In this document: piece after piece, positions 1 through 6,341 of the stretch | Layout: each line of letters begins with the position of its first letter | Position numbering within the stretch: position 1 is the first letter of the stretch | Assembly (NCBI GenBank): GCA_029246925.1 | Contig: JAQWMF010000021.1 | Location: 1 to 37,125 of the forward strand | From: Porticoccaceae bacterium | GTDB lineage: Bacteria; Pseudomonadota; Gammaproteobacteria; Pseudomonadales; Porticoccaceae | Length of the DNA stretch: 37,125 nucleotides | Direction: 5' to 3' | The notes under the pieces: model-generated | What the model was told of the DNA's origin: nothing | Databases searched by the model: none | The model's input: the letters and a program-made list of their open reading frames with translations, nothing else | Position numbers and translations under genes: made by a program

Positions 1-296
1 GTAAAACCGGTACCCATCTGATAAAACTTTACCTGCGGGCAATGATCCCGCAGATAGATCTCTTCGCCAGACAGCTGCTCACCCTTAATAAACTGCACCA
101 CAGCGACTTTATGTCCATAACCCAACGCGCGCATCACCATACCAAAGGCAGAGCTAGTTTTACCCTTGCCATTGCCCGTCAGTAAAATAAACACGCCACG
201 CTCCAAAGAAGCAGACTCAATAGAGGCATCGATAGTCTCTTTCAGCTTCTGCATTTTGGTTTTGTGCTGTTCATTATTTTTTACTTTATTGTCCAT
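1..296 (-). CDS. cobO: Cob(I)yrinic acid a,c-diamide adenosyltransferase, N-terminal part
   Basis: Partial gene: the first 98 codons are present and the rest lies beyond position 1. CobO/BtuR enzymes transfer the 5'-deoxyadenosyl group of ATP to the cobalt of corrinoids in the cytoplasm, in coenzyme B12 synthesis or salvage. The visible part has the family P-loop GNGKGKTS at about residues 41-48, followed by SAFGMVMRALGYG and VVQFIKG, all typical of BtuR/CobO. The ATG at 296 has a purine-rich GAG about 8 nt upstream. It lies 44 bp after btuB on the same strand, so it is probably co-transcribed and under the same cobalamin riboswitch. A salvage role is inferred from the partnership with btuB. 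Confidence 0.9.
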   Translation of the reverse strand, partial: MDNKVKNNEQHKTKMQKLKETIDASIESASLERGVFILLTGNGKGKTSSAFGMVMRALGYGHKVAVVQFIKGEQLSGEEIYLRDHCPQVKFYQMGTGF

Positions 297-309
297 AAGC
301 TTCTCTAGT

Positions 310-332
310 TATGGCCCCCAAAGAAGGCCATA
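310..332 (-). other. Intercistronic hairpin between btuB and cobO
   Basis: A perfect 7-bp stem (TATGGCC pairing with GGCCATA) closes a 9-nt loop in the short gap between the btuB stop and the cobO start. On the minus strand it is followed by AACTAGAG, not a U-run, so it does not look like an intrinsic terminator. It could protect mRNA ends or tune expression between the two genes. That role is inference. Confidence 0.45.
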
Positions 333-340
333 GTTTACAG

Positions 341-2218
341 TTACAGGCTTGGGGTATAGGCTATGGTCAAGAATAACTCACGGCCCATTGAGCGGTAGTT
401 GCCCAAAAAACCACTGGCAGTAACATATTCTTTATCAGTTAAGTTATTAGCATTTACTTTGACTGCCCAGTTATCACTTAAGTCAAAGTTAGCGCGCAAG
501 GCTAATGTAGTATAACCGCCATATCTTACAGTATTAGCCGCATTGTCAAAGGTGTGACTTTGGCTATAAATAGAAAATCCAGCGCCAAAATTACCTGCAG
601 AATAATCAGCATCCAATGATGCTGAACGCTCAGCACGACGTCTTAATAGATTGCCGGTAGATTTATCTTCAGGATTCAACAAGGTTCCCGACAAGCCAAC
701 CATCCAACCAGCTACCTCAGTATCCAAAGAAAATTCAATTCCAGAAATTTCAACTTCTGCAGTTTGGTCTGTCGCCTGGGTTGCAAAATTGTACTGAATC
801 AAATTTTCCAACTGATTATTGAAAAGTGTTACACCAACAGTAGAACTATCCCAGTTCGCTTTTAACCCGACCTCGATATTTTTGGACTGTTCAGGTAAAA
901 AGTCAGGATTGCCTGAATCCGGATAATAAAGGTCATTAAAGGTTGGGGCTTTAAAACCCTCTCCATACGAACTAATAAGCCTTAAGTTATCATTAAGATC
1001 GACGCCAGCCAGCACTGAACCTGTGGTATGCATACCAAACTGCTCATTATCATCACGTCGCAGGCCGAAATTAGTCTCTATAGAACCAATATTTGACTGA
1101 TACTGAACAAATGCTGCTTTATTGTCTCTGCTACTTTCATCATAATCCTCAGAACTAACAACCTCATTATTTTGATAGTCAAAACCAAAAGATAGAGTAC
1201 TTTTATCGGCTAGGCTCAGGACGTTAAACCATGTTGCTTCAGTCTTCTCTGTGTTAAAAATACCATCATCACCTGTGTCACTTAAATTGATATTACGAGC
1301 AAATTCTTCAGCCTCATCAACACTTCTACCAAACTGAATATTACTAACCCAGGTATCGTTTATTTCATAATCTAAAGATGAAGATAATGATGCAATTTTT
1401 GTATCTGTGTAGATATCACAATCTTTAACATCCTGAACCCAGCCAACCCACGGGCCACAAGTCTTATCATAATCTGTGGTCGTGTCGTTACTCGTGTAGG
1501 AAAGCTTCCACTTAGCCTTGCCATCATCATATCGATAGCTGAAAGCCACACCATCATTGGTATGACCATCTTTATCACCATTTAAAGAAGATGCGTCATA
1601 AGTACTGTCAATACCATCAGTTTCGAAGGTATTTAGAAGCACAGAATAACTGTGAGGACCATTATTTGTACCCGCAGAAACTGTAGTCTCTTGGGTTCCA
1701 TTACTACCTGTAGAAGATTTTAAGAGCAGTGAATCTGACTCAGATGAATCACGGGTAATAATATTGACTACACCCCCAATTGCGTCCGCACCGTAGAGGT
1801 TTGACTTTGGGCCACGCACAATCTCAATACGCTCAATAGAGTTAGTATTAATCAAACCTAGGGTAGCACTTCCAAGCGTCGCGCTACCTATGCGAACACC
1901 ATCAACTAAAAATAGCGAATGATCTCCCTGATTACCTCTAATTGATAGGCTAGTAGCCGTACCCTTACCACCATTTCTTAGCAGAGAAACACCCGGTAAT
2001 CGCGCCATTAAGTCATATAGATCAGAGGCTTGATATCTTTCTATATCTTCGCGCTCTATTATGGAAATTGAACTTAGACTTTCTGAAACAATCGTTGGAA
2101 TTCTACTTTCAGTCACAATAATATTTTCAACATCTTGAACTTCTTCAGCATTCACCGAAGACAGCGCAAAAAACGGAACTAGGCTTAAACCTAGGGATAG
2201 ATTGATAAATTTTTTCAT
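341..2218 (-). CDS. btuB: TonB-dependent vitamin B12 receptor BtuB
   Basis: Outer-membrane TonB-dependent transporter of 625 residues, the usual BtuB size. It should import cobalamin or related corrinoids using the TonB-ExbBD proton-motive system. A signal peptide (residues 1-24, ending SVNA) is followed by a TonB box (ENIIVTESR, residues 31-39, like the BtuB DTLVVTANR). Next come a plug domain to about residue 155, with the RIEIVRGPKSNLYGADAIGGVVNIITR signature region, and a 22-stranded type barrel. Two cysteines near residues 253-266 could form a loop disulfide. The B12 assignment rests mainly on the cobalamin riboswitch upstream and cobO downstream; the protein alone would only say TonB receptor. 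SD is weak (AGG about 10 nt before ATG), which suits riboswitch-controlled initiation. Confidence 0.9.
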   Translation of the reverse strand: MKKFINLSLGLSLVPFFALSSVNAEEVQDVENIIVTESRIPTIVSESLSSISIIEREDIERYQASDLYDLMARLPGVSLLRNGGKGTATSLSIRGNQGDHSLFLVDGVRIGSATLGSATLGLINTNSIERIEIVRGPKSNLYGADAIGGVVNIITRDSSESDSLLLKSSTGSNGTQETTVSAGTNNGPHSYSVLLNTFETDGIDSTYDASSLNGDKDGHTNDGVAFSYRYDDGKAKWKLSYTSNDTTTDYDKTCGPWVGWVQDVKDCDIYTDTKIASLSSSLDYEINDTWVSNIQFGRSVDEAEEFARNINLSDTGDDGIFNTEKTEATWFNVLSLADKSTLSFGFDYQNNEVVSSEDYDESSRDNKAAFVQYQSNIGSIETNFGLRRDDNEQFGMHTTGSVLAGVDLNDNLRLISSYGEGFKAPTFNDLYYPDSGNPDFLPEQSKNIEVGLKANWDSSTVGVTLFNNQLENLIQYNFATQATDQTAEVEISGIEFSLDTEVAGWMVGLSGTLLNPEDKSTGNLLRRRAERSASLDADYSAGNFGAGFSIYSQSHTFDNAANTVRYGGYTTLALRANFDLSDNWAVKVNANNLTDKEYVTASGFLGNYRSMGRELFLTIAYTPSL

Positions 2219-2226
2219 TATAAGAA

Positions 2227-2331
2227 CCTGTGTACTCTCACCCGAGCATAATTATTTTAGTTTTTCACAGGGTATAGACAGGCAAATAGACAGCAAAAAC
2301 TGTCGACCAGCACAAGACCACACCCCGTGGT
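2227..2331 (-). promoter_or_regulatory. btuB leader expression platform
   Basis: This stretch lies between the riboswitch aptamer and btuB. It holds a hairpin at 2317-2331 (ACCAC/GTGGT, loop GGGGT, extendable past a one-base bulge) and one at 2289-2304 (GACAG/CTGTC). The segment CCTGTG at 2266-2271 is perfectly complementary to CACAGG at 2227-2232, which contains the presumed btuB Shine-Dalgarno AGG. Two more CCTGT segments lie at 2278-2282 and, beside the B12 box, at 2346-2350. No hairpin is followed by a U-run, so control of translation looks likelier than transcription termination. The mechanism is inferred. Confidence 0.5.
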
Positions 2332-2344
2332 TTGTCTGCATAGC

Positions 2345-2585
2345 GACAGGCCGGTCTCCGGACTTGTAAGTGAGCCACTACTTAGTGTCTCTGCTAGATT
2401 ACCTTCCCATGCCTCATTGGAGCACAGTGGTCATACAACCTAACATTCTTACCTACCGTTGCGGGGGCAGTATTGGAATAGCTGGATCTTTTACTAACAA
2501 AAGAACAAACGCACCAATTTCCCGTTTCACTCTTCGATTTAAGAATTCAATCAAAGAGAACCTGTTGCCGAAGCAAGTGGCAATT
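2345..2585 (-). promoter_or_regulatory. Cobalamin riboswitch (AdoCbl aptamer)
   Basis: Read on the minus strand, this leader contains the class hallmarks in order: a GGGAAATTGGTGCG segment, GCCCCCGCAACGGTA (the conserved CCCCCGCNACUGU block) and a near-perfect B12 box AGTCCGGAGACCGGCC at about 2349-2364. Spacing and order fit the cobalamin aptamer, which binds adenosylcobalamin and lowers expression of downstream uptake genes. It sits about 125 nt upstream of the btuB start. The 5' boundary is approximate. This feature fills most of the gene-free stretch 2219-2623. I could not pick a convincing promoter between radA and the aptamer. Confidence 0.95.
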
Positions 2586-2623
2586 TAACCATAGAAAAAC
2601 CAGAAGTTAAACCACTTAATTAA

Positions 2624-3994
2624 TTATGATAAAGCCTCTAGGGCTTGGTTGACTGTGCGCACCGCGGTCACTTTCATACCCTTAATGGGCTGTTTAGGCT
2701 TATTGCCAGCAGGGATAATAGCGTGTTTAAACCCATGTTTCGCTGCCTCGCGTAAGCGCTCCTGACCATTAGCCACGGGCCTAATCTCCCCTGCCAAACC
2801 CACCTCACCAAACACCACAAGGTCTTCAGGCAGCGGACTATCTCTAAAACTGGAAATAACCGCCATTATTAGAGCTAAGTCAGCACTGGTCTCTAGCACT
2901 TTGACTCCGCCAACTACATTGACAAAAACATCTTGATCCCCAGCCATAATGCCGCCGTGCCGATGCAGTACTGCCAATAGCATAGATAAGCGATTATGAT
3001 CCAAACCCACGGTTACCCGACGCGGATTTCCCAAATGGCTATCATCGACCAATGCCTGCAATTCAACCAAAAGAGGTCTTGTCCCCTCCCAAACCACCAT
3101 GACCACACTGCCTGAAGAGACATCTTCACCACGCTGAAGGAAAATTGCCGAGGGGTTAGCCACTTCAACCATCCCTTTATCGGTCATGGCAAAAACCCCA
3201 AGCTCATTGACTGCGCCAAAGCGGTTTTTATGACTGCGCAGGGTTCTAAACTGGCTATCACTGTTACCCTCAAGCATTAATGAGCAGTCAATCATATGCT
3301 CAAGCACTTTCGGCCCTGCTAATGAGCCGTCCTTGGTCACATGACCCACCAAAATCAATACGGTATTGGTCTGTTTGGCATAGCGCACCAACATGGAGGC
3401 ACTTTCACGCACCTGCGAGACACTACCAGGGGCTGATGTGACCTCTTCCATATGCATTACTTGAATGGAATCGATTACCATAATCTTAGGTTTTTTCTGC
3501 TGAGCCACTGCACAGACAGTTTCTACCGAAGTTTCAGCCATGATTTCTAGCTTATCCGTGGGCAGCTGCAATCGTGACGCGCGCATGGCCACCTGCTGAG
3601 GTGATTCCTCACCGGTAATATAGAGTGCAGATTCTGTATCTGCTAACTTACATAAGGTCTGCAATAGTAATGTACTCTTCCCGGCCCCAGGTTCACCCCC
3701 CACCAAAATCACTGAGCCCGGCACCAAGCCACCGCCCAATACCAAATCCAACTCGCCCACTGAGGTGCTTATTCGAGGGATTTCATCCAGAGTAATTTCC
3801 GCCAGTGTTTTCACCTGACCATCAACCGCTGCCGCAAAACCCGTTCTTGATATAGGCGATGAGCGAGTCGCCGCCCCAAGGCGGACCTCAGCTAAGGTAT
3901 TCCATGCCTGACAGTCATTACACTGCCCCTGCCACTTACGATAATCCGAGCCACAGTCATTACAGACATAGGCTGTTTTGGTTTTAGTAGACAA
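2624..3994 (-). CDS. radA: DNA repair protein RadA (Sms)
   Basis: RadA is a RecA-like, DnaB-like ATPase that drives branch migration during recombination and helps process stalled forks. From the chosen start the protein has 456 residues, close to the E. coli 460. It has an N-terminal zinc finger (C11-x2-C14, C25-x2-C28), Walker A GGEPGAGKST at 99-108, the RadA-specific KNRFG motif and a C-terminal Lon-like domain ending near FGEVGLAGEIRPV. I chose TTG at 3994 because GGAG lies 7 nt upstream and the family begins just before TKTAYVCNDCG. Longer in-frame starts (ATG 4042, or 4135) would place the LexA box inside the coding region or overlap the divergent gene. An SOS box lies immediately upstream. 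Confidence 0.95.
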   Translation of the reverse strand: MSTKTKTAYVCNDCGSDYRKWQGQCNDCQAWNTLAEVRLGAATRSSPISRTGFAAAVDGQVKTLAEITLDEIPRISTSVGELDLVLGGGLVPGSVILVGGEPGAGKSTLLLQTLCKLADTESALYITGEESPQQVAMRASRLQLPTDKLEIMAETSVETVCAVAQQKKPKIMVIDSIQVMHMEEVTSAPGSVSQVRESASMLVRYAKQTNTVLILVGHVTKDGSLAGPKVLEHMIDCSLMLEGNSDSQFRTLRSHKNRFGAVNELGVFAMTDKGMVEVANPSAIFLQRGEDVSSGSVVMVVWEGTRPLLVELQALVDDSHLGNPRRVTVGLDHNRLSMLLAVLHRHGGIMAGDQDVFVNVVGGVKVLETSADLALIMAVISSFRDSPLPEDLVVFGEVGLAGEIRPVANGQERLREAAKHGFKHAIIPAGNKPKQPIKGMKVTAVRTVNQALEALS

Positions 3995-4008
3995 ACACTT
4001 AACTCCAT

Positions 4009-4028
4009 TACTGTTTTTATATACAGTA
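4009..4028. promoter_or_regulatory. LexA binding site (SOS box)
   Basis: The sequence TACTGTTTTTATATACAGTA matches the gammaproteobacterial LexA consensus (TACTG, ten AT-rich bases, CAGTA) at every conserved position, including the CTGT-N8-ACAG core. It ends 15 nt before the radA TTG start and overlaps a candidate radA -10. The divergent dnaT-like gene begins 94 bp away on the other side. LexA repression of radA is the direct inference. Control of the dnaT-like operon from the same site is possible but less certain. Confidence 0.85.
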
Positions 4029-4051
4029 ACCGAAACAGGCATTATTTTCAA
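4023..4051 (-). promoter_or_regulatory. Candidate radA promoter overlapping the SOS box
   Basis: On the minus strand TTGAAA (4046-4051) is followed after exactly 17 nt by TACTGT (4023-4028), which keeps the key T, A and final T of a -10 element and forms one arm of the LexA box. Transcription would start near 4015, giving a leader of about 20 nt to the TTG start. The -10 is only a 3 of 6 match, so this is tentative. Confidence 0.45.
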
Positions 4052-4122
4052 TCTCAATTTACTGTAAACATTAGTCAGAAAAGTTATATTTTCTCGTTCA
4101 TTGGGATTGTTTCTGATAGAGT

Positions 4123-5244
4123 ATGAGCATGTCATTAATACCTGAAAAATCCATCATATTTTCGCCAACCTTAGCAGCAACCCTAGGTTTAGAGGAGGCA
4201 ATACTACTTCAGATACTGCAAGAGTGCGTCAGCCACTCTGAACAGGTAACCAGTAGTGGTTTTGCGTGGACATCCATATCAGGCGAAAAGCTACAGGCGC
4301 TGAGCCCCTTCTGGAATGAACAGGATATTCGACGATTAACCGCGAGCTTGCACGAAAAAGGTCTACTACTTGTTGGCGGCGGAGCATTTGTTACCCGTCA
4401 AGAATTTCGCTTTGCCTTTAATGAAAATAGTTCGACCTCAAGTAGCCCTAAAGCACGCATTAAACCGCCGCAGACAACACCAAAAGCACACTCAGCACAG
4501 ACCATTGGTAATAGCTGGCAACCCAGCCAAGATTGCCTGCGACAGCTTGCACAGCTGGGGGTAACCAATGAATTTGCCTACCAACAGATTCCCCAATTTG
4601 TCACCTATTGGCGCAACCGCAATGTGCCTCGCCACAGTTGGGAGGCAAAATTTATTAAAGAAGTGTGGCGCAACTGGCAGCAAGCTGAAGCGATCAATCA
4701 TCGTAAAAACAAACAACAGCCCATGATCGGCGACTGGTATCCCTCGCAAGACGCACTGGATATCCTTTGCAAACAGGGCTCGATCAATGGCAACTTTATT
4801 GAAGATGCCATTCCTGAATTTATTCTCTACTGGCGCGGTACAGGAGAGGCCTCAAGCACTTGGGATTCTAAGTTTGTACAGCATGTTCGACGCCAGTGGC
4901 AGTTCTTTAATGGCATGATGAATCAAGATAAAACACCAAAGACAATGAGTGCTGCATGGAAGCCCAACGAGTCAGTATATGATGTATTACAAATGGCCAA
5001 TATCGATCGCAATTTCGCCGAAAGACTAATCCCTGAATTTGTGCTTTACTGGCAAGAAAATGGCTCTGCACAGTGCTCGTGGAGCACTAAATTTTTACAA
5101 TATGTTAAACGTCAGTGGGCGCGACATATTCAACCCCAGACAGCGGACAATAACTATGGCAAGCAACAAGGATCTAGTTCAACAGGTCGTATCCGAGATC
5201 GCAACATCATCGACGCGCTCTCAGACAGAAGCTGGGCATCCTGA
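4123..5244 (+). CDS. DnaT-like primosomal protein with three tandem DnaT C-terminal domains
   Basis: Probable replication-restart protein of 373 residues. Residues 8-95 form a winged-helix-like N-terminal region, followed by a Ser/Pro-rich linker (about 102-128). Three repeats of a DnaT-type ssDNA-binding domain follow at about 130-187, 203-262 and 277-335. Each has the pattern W-x-P, a helix, IP-(E/Q)-F-x-x-Y-W, then W-x-(A/S/T)-K-F and a final W. E. coli DnaT (179 residues) has only one such domain and links PriA-PriB to helicase loading. The next gene is a lambda-P-like helicase loader, supporting that role. Start: ATG 4123 or ATG 4129; neither has a strong SD. It is divergent from radA across a LexA box. 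DnaT-like is well supported; the exact partners are inferred. Confidence 0.85.
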   Translation: MSMSLIPEKSIIFSPTLAATLGLEEAILLQILQECVSHSEQVTSSGFAWTSISGEKLQALSPFWNEQDIRRLTASLHEKGLLLVGGGAFVTRQEFRFAFNENSSTSSSPKARIKPPQTTPKAHSAQTIGNSWQPSQDCLRQLAQLGVTNEFAYQQIPQFVTYWRNRNVPRHSWEAKFIKEVWRNWQQAEAINHRKNKQQPMIGDWYPSQDALDILCKQGSINGNFIEDAIPEFILYWRGTGEASSTWDSKFVQHVRRQWQFFNGMMNQDKTPKTMSAAWKPNESVYDVLQMANIDRNFAERLIPEFVLYWQENGSAQCSWSTKFLQYVKRQWARHIQPQTADNNYGKQQGSSSTGRIRDRNIIDALSDRSWAS

Positions 5245-5821
5245 TAATGGGCCTCAGAATCCGCACCTGATTGATGCTATCAATCAGGTGTTTGCGCTGT
5301 TTCAAATTAACTACCATAACCAGTATTTCAGTGCCTTTGGCGATAACACTAAATCAGAAAATTTAGCTAAAAATCTATGGCTTAATAAGTTATCTCAATT
5401 TAGTGACGAGACTATTTGTGGGGCGGCAGAAAAAATTATTGCCGACAATGATTACCTACCCACACTGCATAAAATGCTTGAAGCCTGTCGCCAAGTAGGC
5501 ATGCCAAAAGGTCTGCCTACCCCGCGCAATGCCTATATGGAAGCCTGTAACAAACCTAGCCCCAAAGCGGCGCAGGATTGGTCACATGCGGCAGTTTATC
5601 TTGCAGGTCGAGACTGCGGATGGCATCTACTTGCCAATGAGATAGAGCGAAAAGCCTTCCCGCTATTTAATGAGTGCTATCAGAACTACTGTGATCTTGT
5701 GTTAGCTGGGGATCAGTTAACCATTGAACCACCCAAAGAATTACCTGAAACCTCTGCAAAAAAAGCTAGTCATCAACAAAACCTCGAACAACTTAAGAAG
5801 TTAAAGCAATTAATCGACTGA
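5156..5821 (+). CDS. Lambda replication protein P-like helicase loader
   Basis: Protein of 221 residues resembling the replication protein P family, whose phage member binds the replicative helicase DnaB and loads it at the origin. The similar core is about residues 36-112 (PHLIDAINQVFALF, a WL-NKL helix, then YLPTLHKMLEACR, recalling the P/S-x-G-x-F-x-x-W-C segment of P-like proteins). The C terminus is Lys-rich and helical (202-220). I saw no Walker motif, so it is not a DnaC-type AAA+ loader. The start ATG 5156 lies 89 nt inside the dnaT-like gene in another frame; longer starts would overlap far more. Tight coupling with the dnaT-like gene suggests a primosome pair. Family assignment is from remembered patterns and is moderately sure. 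Confidence 0.72.
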   Translation: MASNKDLVQQVVSEIATSSTRSQTEAGHPDNGPQNPHLIDAINQVFALFQINYHNQYFSAFGDNTKSENLAKNLWLNKLSQFSDETICGAAEKIIADNDYLPTLHKMLEACRQVGMPKGLPTPRNAYMEACNKPSPKAAQDWSHAAVYLAGRDCGWHLLANEIERKAFPLFNECYQNYCDLVLAGDQLTIEPPKELPETSAKKASHQQNLEQLKKLKQLID

Positions 5822-5843
5822 TTTTATGTAGACGCCATACTAT

Positions 5844-6341
5844 TTAGGGATAGGCAACAAATACCGAACGCTCTTGCTTCGCCATTTCAATACCATCAAT
5901 ACCTATGGCGGTTAATCGCCAACCGTTGGCAATCAATTCTCCTTCCTTAAAGGATCGATCATTAGCAAATAAACGGTTGGATTTGGAACCCTCGGCGAAG
6001 TACATATGACCGCTTATCTCCAATATAGGCAATGCTAATGGATCAGGCTCAACAAACAACGGAGATTGATTAGGTTGCTCCTCAATTGCTTCCGGTATTG
6101 ATACGCTATCAGGTTCGCTTTTGCTTGGCTGGCTAGGTGGCTTCAAAACATCCAGATAAATCACTAGCACTAAACTAAGAATCGCCACAAAAACAAAAGC
6201 CAATACAACAATCGTCTTGCTAGATGATGGCTTCTGCTCATAGGGGTCCCAACGGGCACTAGCAAAATCTTCCAAATCTTTGGGGTCATCGCGCAATCGA
6301 TCTTGCTCAGCTTTTTTAAGCGCGTTCAATATAAAAGACAT
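5844..6341 (-). CDS. gspB: Type II secretion system assembly protein GspB
   Basis: GspB/ExeB works with the ATPase GspA to pass the secretin GspD through or onto the peptidoglycan layer. The protein has 165 residues and opens with the family hallmark MSFILNALKKAEQDR. One membrane helix lies at about 43-63, then a Pro/Glu-rich periplasmic linker and a C-terminal GspB domain (about 105-163, containing ISGHMYFAEGSKSNR and ANGWRLTAIGIDGIEM). Its ATG overlaps the gspA stop (TAATG), so translation is coupled. It is the last gene of the gsp operon and converges on the P-like gene with only 22 bp between; I saw no terminator hairpin there. Confidence 0.9.
   Translation of the reverse strand: MSFILNALKKAEQDRLRDDPKDLEDFASARWDPYEQKPSSSKTIVVLAFVFVAILSLVLVIYLDVLKPPSQPSKSEPDSVSIPEAIEEQPNQSPLFVEPDPLALPILEISGHMYFAEGSKSNRLFANDRSFKEGELIANGWRLTAIGIDGIEMAKQERSVFVAYP

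Noticed and set aside
2370-2588. Plus-strand open frame of 72 codons
   Set aside because: It is antisense to the cobalamin riboswitch and its bases are explained by the conserved aptamer blocks.
3995-4135. N-terminal extension of radA (starts at ATG 4042 or at 4135)
   Set aside because: It would encode residues foreign to RadA, contain the LexA box and candidate promoter, and overlap the divergent gene; TTG 3994 has a good SD and the family start.
5039-5155. Longer start for the P-like protein
   Set aside because: It would increase the overlap with the dnaT-like gene to about 200 nt and the extra residues are just the shifted frame of its third repeat.
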